A stretch of 64,000 nt of DNA from Zea mays (GCF_902167145.1 NC_050098.1:80764207-80828206), one strand, 5' to 3'. Shown: positions 53,901 through 57,078, counted from the stretch's first letter. Notes: a model not told the origin generated them from the sequence alone. A program made the numbers and translations.

Positions 53901-55772
53901 ACTACACACATATTCCTGGTTGGGCTGTACTCCACCATGGTCGACACAGGCATGGTGCTCGAGCTACTTCATCTGGTCTCAGAATAAATCTGCTTTTGTG
54001 GTGCCGGAGGTATACATGCATTTTCCTGCAGTTTTCTTTATCTTCATGAGTGCATTGCTTTGCTATCAATATGTATTTGCAGATTTCAATGCACTGATGC
54101 CTGAGTTTTGAGATCATTTGATATATTGATGTGCAGATTTGTTTTAATACTTCTGATGTTATTATCATTTTATTGGAAGTGTTGATGCAGTTTAGGTGGT
54201 AATCCCCTGCTTCTGTTAGTGCATTTGTTGTTGTGTCTTTCTGTTCTTGCCTTTTCTCTTGAGTGCATTCTTTGGGGCTCATACTCATGTGACTCACAAT
54301 GGGCCTGTGCGACCTGGCCTGGCATGTATCGTGGTGCTAGGCTCCCACAGGACAGGCTGAGCACTTATTACGTTTGATTGGTGTATATATTTAGCTTGTC
54401 TCAGAAGAGTGTTTGGTTGCTCGCACAAAGATATAGCGCATAAGATGAAAGTGGACAAACATTTGTTATTGACATTTATTTCTGGAAAAATATACTTGTT
54501 CTTACTTTATCTTATTAAATATTAATATCCTTCGAAATATGTTCATATCATTTAATATACACCAACCATAAGCTAATCTGGTCATTAGTTGGTGCCCTAT
54601 GCCCATGCCACGGGCCTGCCACGTATGTAAGCTGTGGGTTTGCTTTTTGCACCAGTGGGAACATGCTGACACTTATGCAGGCATCCAAATGTGCACGACA
54701 CGGGGCTGGTTCTGCCTCCATGCAGCAGACCAATGGAATCCAAAACGTATGGTATAAGGATACAGGCCCATTTGAACAAAGTTATGCTTCAAATTGGCCA
54801 AGTTAGTTGAGTCTTAGCATTTAAATCTGCAAAGAGCCCTCGATTTTGTACAGATTGTCGTCAGCTTTTATGAGATATATAAGAACATACATGGTCCCAC
54901 CTGATGCCATGCCAAACCTGCAGACACTCAAAATGGTTCCTTGCCAGCCTAGCCTAGTTTACGCCACATCTTTGCTGACCAGGATTGGTGCACCCACAGG
55001 AGTCTGATAGGCTGCCATATGCACGCAGCCATGTCAATCCGTTTGCACGCGCATGCTTGCTCACTCAAGCTGCACAGCCCGCATGCTTGCTCACTCACGC
55101 TGCACAGCCTGCATCCTCATGCTGCACCATGCGCCATGCCAGCCAGTTCCCGCAGAAGCGCATATTTTTTGCCGGTCTGGGGCAGCGCTTTTGCACCAGG
55201 TGGTCCAGGCACAGGTGCCGCTTCAGTCTGGCAATCAAGGGCAGTTTGCATCTAGGGAGCCTGATTGGATAGAATGCAGTTTATCAATCATGCCCAAAAT
55301 GTTCTGTTCGTTATGCTTAAAGTATAGTATCACATGGCTGGATGGCTGGCTTATCTTTTCTGTGCTTGCACTTTGCTGCTAGTGTGCTACTACATGTTGC
55401 ATTACCATGTTATTTCTGTGGTGTTACCTTCGATCATAGTGAAAAGGCTTGCCAATCTTGTGCATCCTCAGAAGTTTATTGAAGTGTTATGCGCCTTGAA
55501 ATGTATTGTGAAATGTGGCAACTGAATGAGTTCTTCCTATGTCAAGCTCTGTGTTCAGAGAGATGAAGAAATACCAGAAGGATTTTCCGAGCTGGTGTGG
55601 TGAATGCCAGCGCGAAAAGAGGGAAAGGCAGAGTCAGTGTGTTAAAGCAACGAAGATGGTAAGTCCCAACACACACACACAAGCCAACCGCCTTTGCCTT
55701 TGTTGCCATTTCCTAGACACTCTTTATTTTTTGTAGGCCTTTCTCAGGGGTTCTGGAGGTGCAGCGATTTAA
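8604..55772 (+). CDS. 2-oxoglutarate/Fe(II)-dependent dioxygenase (P4Hc/PKHD-like), 9 exons
   Basis: Joined exons give 396 codons with consistent phases (336+48+177+151+87+125+119+112+36 nt) and no internal stop. The product resembles the Arabidopsis At3g18210-type 2OG-Fe(II) oxygenases, about the same length. Iron ligands inferred from the sequence are His269 and Asp271 ([15 protein letters not shown]) and His329 (GRHRHGAR); Arg339 (GLRINLLLW), ten residues on, would bind the 2OG carboxylate, the spacing seen in lysyl and collagen prolyl hydroxylases. Other family landmarks: [15 protein letters not shown] in exon 1, [20 protein letters not shown] in exon 4, [14 protein letters not shown] near the C-terminus. 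There is no signal peptide, so a cytosolic or nuclear enzyme is likely. The substrate is unknown. All visible splice sites are GT-AG. Introns 1, 2, 5 and 6 are swollen by transposons. Confidence 0.9.
9312..9548. mobile_element. Stowaway-type MITE in intron 1
   Basis: Terminal inverted repeats CTCCCTCCGT and ACGGAGGGAG, length 237 bp, AT-rich, flanked by TA on both sides (9310-9311 and 9549-9550). These are the hallmarks of Tc1/mariner-derived Stowaway elements of grasses. Confidence 0.95.
9549..10309. other. Intron 1 sequence, no gene recognised
   Basis: AT-rich intronic DNA. A short minus-strand open frame near 10025-10216 has no recognisable similarity. Confidence 0.4.
10310..10352. repeat. 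Compound microsatellite (CT)n(TA)n(TG/CG)n
   Basis: Runs of TC, TA and alternating TG/CG lie directly left of the hAT-like element and may have supplied its target site. Confidence 0.8.
10354..11422. mobile_element. hAT-like element with GACTAGTCG subterminal repeats
   Basis: The left end CAATGTTTTCGAGTC and the inverted right end CAATGTTTTAAAGTCGAG are imperfect terminal repeats. Flanks GTGTGTAT and GTGTATAT are an 8-bp duplication with one difference, the hAT size. Many copies of GACTAG(T)CG lie within 100-150 bp of each end. A transposase remnant is inside on the - strand. Confidence 0.6.
11111..11218 (-). pseudogene. hAT transposase remnant
   Basis: The - strand reads [20 protein letters not shown] and then [14 protein letters not shown], with stops after. 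The pattern W-T-P-C-A-x-H-x-L-D-L-M-L-x-x-I-G is conserved in plant hAT-superfamily transposases. Only this block is recognisable; the rest is decayed. Confidence 0.65.
11423..13114. other. Rest of intron 1
   Basis: No coding similarity was seen. A two-copy direct repeat of about 41 bp lies at 11861-11940. The segment 11940-12180 contains repeated CTCTCCTA/TAGGAG motifs and GCTGCAGCAG/GCTGCAGCTGC blocks and may be a small unclassified DNA element. The intron ends in a normal CAG at 13112-13114. Confidence 0.35.
11861..11940. repeat. Two-copy 41-bp direct repeat
   Basis: CATATCCTATCCAATCTCAT ATGCCTAAAA-type sequence is repeated once with few changes, separated by an A-rich run. Confidence 0.6.
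13115..13162 (+). CDS. 2OG dioxygenase exon 2
   Basis: Sixteen codons, [16 protein letters not shown], between CAG and GTTTGC. Homologues have a near-identical block (VQKHREYRQKI). Phase 0 at both ends. Confidence 0.9.
13510..13523 (+). repeat. Candidate Helitron 5' terminus in intron 2
   Basis: TCTCTACTAATATA agrees with the maize Helitron 5' consensus TCTMTAYTAMYHNW and is preceded by A, as expected for insertion between A and T. I could not find the partner 3' end, so the extent is unknown. Confidence 0.4.
13787..13932. mobile_element. MITE with CGCCTAGGCG subterminal palindromes
   Basis: Starts GGTTTTTAAAGCGG and ends GACGCCTTAAGAAC. The interior is made of CGCCTAGGCG and AAGGCG units in both orientations. 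The same family occurs inverted at 46871-47075 and shares an end with the hAT remnant at 15145. No clean flanking duplication was seen. Confidence 0.55.
13933..14957. other. Intron 2 sequence, nothing recognised
   Basis: About 1 kb of AT-rich DNA without coding similarity or clear terminal repeats. It may be Helitron body, host intron or both. Confidence 0.3.
14963..15103 (+). repeat. Solo LTR (141 bp) of a short-LTR Ty1/copia family
   Basis: Begins TGTTAGACTACTG and ends CACATTCCAACA. The target duplication TTCTA is exact on both sides (14958-14962 and 15104-15108). It resembles the LTR at 53618-53743 (both start TGTTAGACT and contain TGTAATGGGC and TTAGAGTT). No internal region remains, so it arose by LTR-LTR recombination. 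Confidence 0.8.
15858..17160 (-). pseudogene. hAT transposase C-terminal (dimerisation) region, interrupted by a LINE
   Basis: Reading right to left: about 17160-17030 gives [19 protein letters not shown] and [16 protein letters not shown]; an intron ends in TTTTGTAG near 16928; then IHTKKRNRL and, after a frameshift, [20 protein letters not shown]. After the LINE, 16198-15858 gives [25 protein letters not shown] and an acidic tail EFEDGY. CERNWS and the IHTKKRNRL/VYVxYN block are hallmarks of plant hAT dimerisation domains. Frameshifts and stops make it inactive. Confidence 0.75.
16211..16768 (+). mobile_element. 5'-truncated LINE (L1-like) with 12-bp target duplication
   Basis: Encodes the C-terminus of a plant LINE reverse transcriptase: a zf-RVT-like block [18 protein letters not shown] and the tail [15 protein letters not shown]...[16 protein letters not shown]. 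The 3' end is the ACACGCAGCTCTCCTGCG motif with a T-rich tail. TATCCCAATCGA is duplicated exactly at 16199-16210 and 16769-16780. It disrupts the hAT transposase. Confidence 0.85.
17171..17599. other. Unassigned sequence before copia A, possibly an LTR piece
   Basis: No coding similarity. From about 17430 the sequence (TTAGATAAG and TTAGATAGG repeats, TATAAATA near 17578) has the look of an LTR upstream region, but no boundaries or partner were found. Confidence 0.3.
17600..18004 (+). pseudogene. Copia A gag N-terminus fused to integrase C-terminus
   Basis: [16 protein letters not shown] and the Ala-rich stretch up to [15 protein letters not shown] match the gag start of elements B and C. 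It then jumps to [20 protein letters not shown], which matches the spacer after integrase in C ([14 protein letters not shown]). The deletion removes most of gag, protease and integrase, so A cannot be autonomous. Confidence 0.7.
18005..18956. mobile_element. Non-autonomous hAT-like element inside copia A
   Basis: Left end GGGGTTTTAAAGTCG and right end CGACTTTAAAAC are inverted repeats. CCAGCGC flanks it at 17998-18004 and 18957-18963, and the uninterrupted site can be read in element C near 24520 (CTCCAGCGCC on its sense strand). Both ends are packed with GATTAGTCG/CGACTA repeats. No transposase was seen; a (TA)n run is at 18748-18770. Confidence 0.75.
18964..19640 (+). pseudogene. Copia A reverse transcriptase, frameshifted
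   Basis: Fragments in several frames match RT of element C: HHMDVKS-like sequence near 19140, KALYGLRQA near 19240, then [20 protein letters not shown] with the YVDD catalytic box at about 19384, and [20 protein letters not shown]. Frameshifts and stops inactivate it. Confidence 0.8.
19641..20320. mobile_element. Small DNA element with TAGAGATGGCAAC termini
   Basis: Begins CTAGAGATGGCAAC and ends GTTGCCATCTCTAG as inverted termini after allowing one change, with ACGGGT/ACCCGT-rich subterminal sequence. It splits RPKLSRDS from [14 protein letters not shown] of copia A. Flanks CGACAG and CGATAA suggest a decayed duplication. A related end is at 45850. It looks like a hAT-type non-autonomous element. 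Confidence 0.65.
20321..20979 (+). pseudogene. Copia A RNase H
   Basis: [51 protein letters not shown], then stops, [29 protein letters not shown] and [15 protein letters not shown]. This is the copia RNase H with several stops (for example after LQSVK). It is cut at CCTTG by element B. Confidence 0.85.
20980..21395 (-). repeat. 3' LTR of copia B
   Basis: 416 bp; the polypurine tract (TTAGGGGAGAA on the - strand) is at 21396-21407. It holds a CTG-rich tandem block at 21175-21320. Confidence 0.85.
21175..21320. repeat. CTG-rich tandem repeat in LTR B (3')
   Basis: Units of about 30 bp, of the type CAGTCAAAAGACTGCTGCTG followed by CTGTCCTACAA, are repeated. The corresponding block in the 5' LTR is at 31050-31190 with a different unit count. 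Confidence 0.8.
21396..22279 (-). pseudogene. Copia B RT end and RNase H
   Basis: Contains [87 protein letters not shown] and [15 protein letters not shown] in shifting frames. Frameshifts and a stop make it inactive. The rest of RT lies on the far side of C, from 28053. Confidence 0.85.
22280..22626 (-). repeat. 3' LTR of copia C
   Basis: 347 bp, TGATGGAATAAG...TTGCTTACA on the - strand, preceded by TTAGGGGGAGAA. A TATAAATA box is present. Confidence 0.9.
22635..23768 (-). pseudogene. Copia C reverse transcriptase C-terminal part plus RNase H (377-codon open frame)
   Basis: An uninterrupted frame with [39 protein letters not shown] (YVDD catalytic Asp pair), [20 protein letters not shown], the RNase H blocks [17 protein letters not shown] and [15 protein letters not shown], and ending [12 protein letters not shown]...THKA. 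The RNase H catalytic D, E and D appear intact. The first RT motifs lie upstream in another frame, so the pol polyprotein is broken. Confidence 0.9.
23705..24375 (-). pseudogene. Copia C reverse transcriptase N-terminal part
   Basis: In several frames: [20 protein letters not shown] and DAVETNRT (RT entry), [61 protein letters not shown]. The first catalytic Asp (HHMDVKS) is present. Stops after KRD and frame shifts near 23770 and 23990 break it. Confidence 0.85.
24376..25466 (-). pseudogene. Copia C integrase and Pro/Ser-rich spacer
   Basis: [100 protein letters not shown] and [10 protein letters not shown] are the rve core blocks, with the D-D-E residues in HGD, RTDN and VAERRN. A frameshift separates the first block from the second. 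A Pro/Ser/Thr-rich linker (24400-24680) precedes RT. Confidence 0.85.
25527..26510 (-). pseudogene. Copia C nucleocapsid knuckle and protease
   Basis: A 327-codon frame with basic, Gly/Arg-rich sequence, a zinc knuckle [14 protein letters not shown] in which the second Cys is Ser, then [18 protein letters not shown] (DTGA, aspartic protease active site) and [17 protein letters not shown], the usual start of the pre-integrase region. The lost knuckle Cys should weaken RNA packaging. Confidence 0.8.
26511..27482 (-). pseudogene. Copia C gag
   Basis: Starts [20 protein letters not shown], then an Ala-rich coiled segment, then GTSVPAVGG, and after frameshift or stop [59 protein letters not shown] and [20 protein letters not shown]. 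These are UBN2-type copia gag blocks. A TAG follows MQFSVS. It continues in another frame into the nucleocapsid segment. Confidence 0.85.
27650..27663 (-). other. Primer-binding site of copia C
   Basis: On the - strand TTGGTATCGGAGCC follows the LTR end TTGCTTACA; it resembles the initiator-Met tRNA complement TGGTATCAGAGC. Confidence 0.8.
27665..28052 (-). repeat. 5' LTR of copia C
   Basis: 388 bp, starting TGATGGAATAAG and ending TTGCTTACA on the - strand. It is longer than the 3' LTR, mainly in the CTG-rich part. Confidence 0.9.
28053..28600 (-). pseudogene. Copia B reverse transcriptase, N-terminal part
   Basis: [88 protein letters not shown] and FQMSDL, cut there by element C. The catalytic box reads YVED instead of YVDD, so a metal-binding Asp is lost. 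Frameshifts also occur. Confidence 0.85.
28601..29495 (-). pseudogene. Copia B integrase C-terminus and spacer
   Basis: [70 protein letters not shown], a Ser/Pro-rich spacer, then [16 protein letters not shown]. The catalytic integrase core is missing because of the deletion at about 29496. Confidence 0.8.
29496..30612 (-). pseudogene. Copia B gag, fused by deletion to integrase
   Basis: Starts [12 protein letters not shown] near 30612, then an Ala-rich segment and, after stops, [60 protein letters not shown] and [10 protein letters not shown]. At that point it switches to ERRWWQ of the integrase tail. The knuckle, protease and integrase core are deleted. Confidence 0.8.
30773..30786 (-). 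other. Primer-binding site of copia B
   Basis: On the - strand ATAGGTATCGGAGCC follows the LTR end TTGCTTACA; it is a variant of the Met-tRNA complement. Confidence 0.7.
30787..31269 (-). repeat. 5' LTR of copia B
   Basis: 483 bp; contains TATAAATA and a CTG-rich tandem block (31050-31190), plus a triplicated GTCCTCTAGATGCTA unit at about 30961-31042. It ends at the CCTTG target copy. Confidence 0.9.
31342..31606 (+). repeat. 3' LTR of copia A
   Basis: 265 bp, TGATGGAATAAGTC to TTGCTACTTACA, preceded by GACTGAGGGGGATAA. It is shorter than the B and C LTRs because it lacks the CTG repeats. TATAAATATG at about 31490 is a TATA box. Confidence 0.85.
31607..33080 (-). pseudogene. Ty3/gypsy pol fragment 1 (RT, RNase H, start of integrase)
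   Basis: Right to left: [24 protein letters not shown] RT entry near 32930, [31 protein letters not shown] (catalytic FDD), [60 protein letters not shown] (RNase H), [20 protein letters not shown] and an integrase N-terminal fragment. Frames shift several times. It abuts the 3' LTR of copia A at 31607 and is only about 190 bp from exon 3. Confidence 0.85.
32932..33026 (-). mobile_element. Very short LINE 3' fragment inside gypsy fragment 1
   Basis: On the - strand it ends CCTGCGTTGCGCATTCGAG followed by an A run, the same 3' motif as the LINE at 16211-16768. TGGGAACTT flanks it at 32923-32931 and 33027-33035. It has only about 95 bp and no coding sequence. Confidence 0.7.
33273..33449 (+). 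CDS. 2OG dioxygenase exon 3
   Basis: 59 codons, [20 protein letters not shown] ... [13 protein letters not shown], between TTTCTGGCAG and GTATGG. Phase 0. It matches the family block with [13 protein letters not shown]. Confidence 0.9.
33529..33679 (+). CDS. 2OG dioxygenase exon 4
   Basis: 151 nt, [20 protein letters not shown] then [17 protein letters not shown], to ISK plus one base. The intron before it is only 79 bp. It holds the most conserved family stretch. Confidence 0.9.
33770..33856 (+). CDS. 2OG dioxygenase exon 5
   Basis: 87 nt encoding (V)[20 protein letters not shown] and GKDRDVEL(G), split codons at both ends, followed by a strong GTAAGT donor. Confidence 0.9.
   Translation, partial: FFILRLVEEHWTPITLLLLNMGKTGMLN
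33857..34525. other. Start of intron 5, nothing recognised
   Basis: AT-rich DNA without coding similarity; probably original host intron. It ends where gypsy sequence begins near 34526. Confidence 0.4.
34526..35150 (-). pseudogene. Gypsy 2 RNase H end and integrase N-terminus
   Basis: [38 protein letters not shown], then [40 protein letters not shown] and [10 protein letters not shown] (His-His-Cys-Cys integrase zinc finger). A stop follows CQR. Confidence 0.8.
35151..35950 (-). pseudogene. Gypsy 2 reverse transcriptase
   Basis: [20 protein letters not shown] near 35850-35910, a catalytic [12 protein letters not shown] block near 35590, [60 protein letters not shown] and [14 protein letters not shown]. 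Stops and frameshifts separate the blocks. Confidence 0.8.
35951..36615 (-). pseudogene. Gypsy 2 protease and RT entry
   Basis: [20 protein letters not shown] has the LDSGS protease active site near residue 17 of the frame. Later [20 protein letters not shown] and [16 protein letters not shown] begin RT. A short direct duplication (GATCCCGTGCCAGCAGA repeated at about 36210 and 36256) disturbs the region between. Confidence 0.75.
36700..37647 (-). pseudogene. Gypsy 2 gag with zinc knuckle
   Basis: The gag frame from ATG 37647 contains [40 protein letters not shown] and [20 protein letters not shown], typical of the plant Ty3 gag (Retrotrans_gag). The knuckle [19 protein letters not shown] follows in another frame near 36740-36810. 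Confidence 0.8.
37780..38092 (-). repeat. Probable 5' LTR of gypsy 2
   Basis: On the - strand it would start TGTGGGGCCGGACG and end CTACCAGCAACA, followed by TAGGGAGCCGAGG. It is AT-rich with repeated TTAGGAGAG/GATAAG motifs. No second LTR is present to confirm the ends. Confidence 0.45.
38093..38520. other. Intron 5 stretch, nothing recognised
   Basis: AT-rich, no coding similarity; likely original intron between gypsy 2 and copia F. Confidence 0.4.
38700..40100 (-). pseudogene. Copia F gag
   Basis: Fragments [19 protein letters not shown] (near 39900), then [40 protein letters not shown] and [19 protein letters not shown]. These match gag of element E ([20 protein letters not shown]). A Pro/Ser-rich tail follows. 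Several frames, no intact product. Confidence 0.75.
40531..41752 (-). repeat. Solo LTR (1.2 kb), Opie/Ji-like copia
   Basis: The + strand begins TGAAAGTCGC and ends TTTCCCTTTCA; the related LTR lies in the opposite orientation at 58534-59736. The target duplication GGGTG is exact (40526-40530 and 41753-41757). Many CACCGGACAGTCCGGTG palindromes lie at 41160-41560. No internal sequence remains. Confidence 0.9.
41160..41560. repeat. ACCGGACAGTCCGGTG palindrome cluster
   Basis: About ten perfect or near-perfect copies of the palindrome CACCGGACAGTCCGGTG or its halves, irregularly spaced and separated by unique sequence. It is repeated in the LTR at 58730-59125. Confidence 0.85.
41946..42430. 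other. Unassigned, contains an element-like inverted stretch
   Basis: CTAGAGGTGGACAC at 42013 followed by GGTTTTTCGGT/ACCGAAAAACC motifs that recur inverted near 42380-42425; this looks like a decayed non-autonomous DNA element. No gene seen. Confidence 0.35.
42431..43900 (+). pseudogene. Copia D pre-integrase and integrase
   Basis: [20 protein letters not shown] (GAG-pre-integrase), the SINE, then [20 protein letters not shown] (catalytic Asp), [20 protein letters not shown] (catalytic Glu), [19 protein letters not shown]. The first catalytic Asp region is degraded. Confidence 0.8.
42942..43233 (+). mobile_element. tRNA-derived SINE with 15-bp target duplication
   Basis: 292 bp. A box TAGCCGAGTTGG at 42955-42966 and B box GGTTCGACTCC at 43000-43010 form an internal polymerase III promoter. 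The 3' end is CCCCCACAGGTCGAG plus a T run. ATATATTGGGATTTG is repeated exactly at 42927-42941 and 43234-43248. It is not a functional tRNA gene, since the tRNA-like part runs into unrelated SINE body. Confidence 0.9.
44400..45600 (+). pseudogene. Copia D reverse transcriptase and RNase H
   Basis: [30 protein letters not shown] (first catalytic Asp), the MITE, SLYGLKQ-like, [17 protein letters not shown] (YVDD), then RNase H with [10 protein letters not shown]. Frameshifts, a C run at 45126-45138 and stops. Confidence 0.8.
44746..44867. mobile_element. Small Tourist-like MITE in copia D
   Basis: 122 bp with imperfect inverted ends GGCTATGCCCAACGG and GCTGTTGGAGATAGTC, flanked by TTA and TCA (a decayed 3-bp duplication). 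Removing it restores the reading TGTAG-TCAGTCTGCC seen in element E. Confidence 0.55.
45640..45853. mobile_element. DNA element fragment ending GTTGCCATCTCT in copia D
   Basis: GGGTA/TACCC-rich sequence ending CCCGTTGCCATCTCTA, the same terminus as the element at 19641-20320. It lies between LELHNPL and YLSINPV of the RNase H region. The left boundary is uncertain. Confidence 0.5.
46073..46187 (+). repeat. 3' LTR of copia D (short)
   Basis: Starts TGTTAGATTGTC after AGAAGGGGGC; contains TGTAATGGGCC and CAAGGGTTAGGG. The end near 46187 is approximate. About 115 bp, in line with the 141-bp solo LTR and the 126-bp LTR of E. Confidence 0.55.
46277..46401 (+). CDS. 2OG dioxygenase exon 6 (iron-binding HxD)
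   Basis: 125 nt, (G)[19 protein letters not shown] and [22 protein letters not shown]. His269 and Asp271 of the metal site lie here, at the start of the double-stranded beta-helix. Acceptor TTTTGTAG, donor GTGACT. Confidence 0.92.
46402..46870. other. Start of intron 6, nothing recognised
   Basis: AT-rich host intron; no coding similarity. Confidence 0.4.
46871..47075. mobile_element. MITE with CGCCTAGGCG palindromes, inverted copy
   Basis: Starts TAGTTATTAAGG and ends CCGCCTTACCACTTTAAAAACC, the inverse of the element at 13787-13932, with the same GGCGCCTAGGCG units inside. About 205 bp. Confidence 0.6.
47076..47599. other. GC-rich stretch with a 24-bp tandem repeat
   Basis: GAGGCGTCGACGACGCGGGG-type units repeat at about 47117-47167. 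Open frames here are unlike any family I recognise. The 3' part (47400-47599) is AT-rich. Confidence 0.35.
47600..47625 (+). repeat. Helitron-like 5' terminus 1
   Basis: A, then TCTATACGACTTCTTAAGACAGT. It is a variant of the terminus at 48531 (TCTATACTACTTAAGACAGT) with a three-base insertion and one change. It marks the left side of DNA with a captured WPP-domain exon. Confidence 0.45.
47935..48264 (-). pseudogene. WPP-domain gene fragment (MAF1-like)
   Basis: From an ATG at 48264: [18 protein letters not shown], then [22 protein letters not shown], a TAG stop, [20 protein letters not shown], then SIEEGL. The WPP motif and L-SQRYG are diagnostic of WPP-domain proteins (MFP1 attachment factor, WPP proteins, plant RanGAP), which target the nuclear envelope. 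The TAG sits where Glu is expected (RRLVE), and one base is missing just after EEG, shifting EVLQV out of frame. It ends abruptly near 47935. The GC-rich DNA to about 48400 may be its 5' UTR. Confidence 0.8.
48279..48292. repeat. Poly-G run
   Basis: About 14 consecutive G in the presumed 5' UTR of the WPP fragment; capable of forming a G-quadruplex. Confidence 0.8.
48531..48550 (+). repeat. Helitron-like 5' terminus 2
   Basis: TCTATACTACTTAAGACAGT, preceded by A; the first 14 bases fit TCTMTAYTAMYHNW exactly. Copia E gag begins directly after it with no 5' LTR, so the copia may have been truncated by, or captured in, a Helitron. No 3' end was found. Confidence 0.5.
48668..50011 (+). pseudogene. 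Copia E gag
   Basis: [20 protein letters not shown] and on through [40 protein letters not shown], stop, FHQFS, stop, [63 protein letters not shown]2 gag. A Pro/Ala-rich tail follows. The knuckle is not evident. Confidence 0.85.
50040..51400 (+). pseudogene. Copia E pre-integrase and integrase
   Basis: [54 protein letters not shown], then [39 protein letters not shown] (Asp), ARNGRA with a stop, [23 protein letters not shown] and [19 protein letters not shown]. Stops at about 50690 and 50932. Confidence 0.85.
51812..52270 (+). repeat. Tandem duplication of about 230 bp in copia E
   Basis: Two copies start GGCTAGTAGACAGG (51812) and CGGCTAGTCGACAGG (52042), both running through [19 protein letters not shown] and ANHT. 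The copies differ at several positions, including a 3-bp difference (MEEYA versus MEYA). Confidence 0.85.
52140..53370 (+). pseudogene. Copia E reverse transcriptase and RNase H
   Basis: [60 protein letters not shown] (Asp), [17 protein letters not shown], stop, [14 protein letters not shown] (YVDD), [20 protein letters not shown], frameshift, then RNase [37 protein letters not shown], and after a stop [20 protein letters not shown] and [20 protein letters not shown]. Confidence 0.9.
53618..53743 (+). repeat. 3' LTR of copia E (126 bp)
   Basis: TGTTAGACTTGTATTAGGG to AATAACATCAACA, after GCGGGGAGG. It shares TGTAATGGGC and CTAGGGTTAGAG with the solo LTR at 14963 and the LTR at 46073. Confidence 0.7.
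53891..54009 (+). CDS. 2OG dioxygenase exon 7 (distal His and Arg)
   Basis: 119 nt, [20 protein letters not shown] then [19 protein letters not shown]. His329 and Arg339 of the active site are here. Acceptor TGCGCAG, donor GTATAC. Confidence 0.92.
54010..55546. other. Intron 7 (1.5 kb)
   Basis: No coding similarity. GC-richer stretches at 54290-54350 and 54590-55260 may be a small DNA element but no terminal repeats were recognised. A 30-bp tandem repeat is at 55051-55110. The acceptor is TATGTCAAG. Confidence 0.4.
55051..55110. repeat. 30-bp tandem repeat
   Basis: Two units starting GCATGCTTGCTCACTCA at 55051 and 55081 differ at two bases; a degenerate third begins at 55111. Confidence 0.85.
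55547..55658 (+). CDS. 2OG dioxygenase exon 8
   Basis: 112 nt, (S)[20 protein letters not shown] then [17 protein letters not shown], before a strong GTAAGT. The Cys pair in WCGEC and the basic tail match the family C-terminus. Confidence 0.88.
55737..55772 (+). CDS. 2OG dioxygenase exon 9
   Basis: [11 protein letters not shown] and TAA, after TTTTTTGTAG. Intron 8 is 78 bp. If intron 8 were retained, the frame would continue [18 protein letters not shown] to a TAG at 55734-55736, giving an alternative tail. The splice form fits consensus sites better. Confidence 0.65.
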   Translation, partial: AFLRGSGGAAI

Positions 55773-56010
55773 TTTGTCGTAGGTCATTTATGTTATATAC
55801 TGTTTTGCGTCATACTGAACTTCATCGTTTAGGACTTGACAGGGGCATTGTATCGATGGCCAGCTTTGTGCTAGTGCGTTTATTGGTGCGATCCCAGTTG
55901 TATGTAAATGTAAACATTGACCAAATGCAGCCGAAAGAAATGTAATAGCGGGTCATAAACTGCTATGAATTTGGATACTTTTGTTGCCAAAATTGATAAA
56001 TTGGAACGCC
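55773..56010 (+). other. Probable 3' UTR of the 2OG dioxygenase gene
   Basis: No coding similarity. AAATGTAATAG near 55938 is a possible poly(A)-signal region. The end is approximate. Confidence 0.4.
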
Positions 56011-56234
56011 AATAGCTTGGCGTGATTATTGATTAGTCTCACAGGAATTCCTGTTCGCCGTTCGCTCGCACACGACTCAGGAAACTATGCATCTTCGTCG
56101 TCCGTGATGTGACTTCTCTAATGCGACAGTTCATTTTCCCTTTCTAACGATGGAAGTATGCAGAGTTCTCCGATTAACTACAGCGTAGGTTTTCTTGATT
56201 AGAACCAAGGAATTGAGGTCTAGTAAGGAATTGA

Positions 56235-56376
56235 GGTCTAGTTTGGGTACTCTAGTATTGACTTCAATCTACTTGCGTTGAGGTGTATTGGAGTGTAAAC
56301 TAGTTTAAATTATATCCCAATCTACCTCAACACATGTAAATTGTGGTCAATACTAGATTATCCTATGTTCGGTTAG
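56235..56376. mobile_element. Small MITE downstream of the host gene
   Basis: GTCTAGTTTGGGTACTCTAG at the left is an imperfect inverse of the right end CTAGATTATCCTATGTTCGG (CTAGTATTGA/TCAATACTAG is the matching inner part). A direct repeat AAGGAATTGAGGTCTAGT lies just before it. Confidence 0.55.
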
Positions 56377-56469
56377 GCTGTTATCAGCAGGGATGTGACC
56401 CAATACACGTGGTTTAATCCACTGTAGAAAGTTTCCTGGCTCGCAAAAATTGTACTGCACAGGAGTCGA

Positions 56470-57078
56470 TGACCAGTCCCTCTCTCTCTCTTTTTCTTTT
56501 AAGTAGATTTAACTTAATTAGTGAGGGATTTATTAGTTATTTTTGTCAAAACAATGAGTCATGAAATGTTGCATCACGCTGAGCTTAAATATTCTTTGAA
56601 TTGTTGCACATGTTTGAATTAGTTTGAATTTGAATTGAAAACCCTAGAGAAAATAAAATAGAAAAGGCATTGGAAAATCCCTAGAAAAAGGAAAATCCAT
56701 TTCGGCCCAAACCAGCCCATCAGGCCCAGCCCCGCGTGCGCCCGCGCACCCGCCGCCCCTGATAGGCGGACCCTGCCTGTCGGCGCCAGCTCGCGCCCGC
56801 GCGCTCTCCTCTCTCGCCTGGTGCCTAGTGAGGCCGACCTGTTGGTGCCAACCTCATCTGCGCAACTTCTCTCACTGTCCCGCGGGGTCCCGCTTGCCAG
56901 CCTGGCTGCCCGTTCACTCGTTCATCCTCGCTGACCGGTGAGTCCCGTCTGTCGGACCCTTCCCCTCCGAATCGCTAGCGCACAACCTGCGCGTCGCCAT
57001 GGACTCCGCACCCACGACGCATGTCGAGGTCGCGCTTGTCCCCACCCTGGCCTTTTTCTAGCTGCCCAGCACCCGCTC
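56470..57078 (+). repeat. LTR fragment of a long-LTR Ty3 element
   Basis: The order AT-rich, TGAAATGTTGCATCACGC, AAACCCTAGAG, GGCCCAGCCC, then very GC-rich DNA parallels the start of the LTR at 4145 (GGTGTTGCATCATGC, GCGGCCCAGCC). It is cut at 57078 by the Huck-like LTR. Confidence 0.4.
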
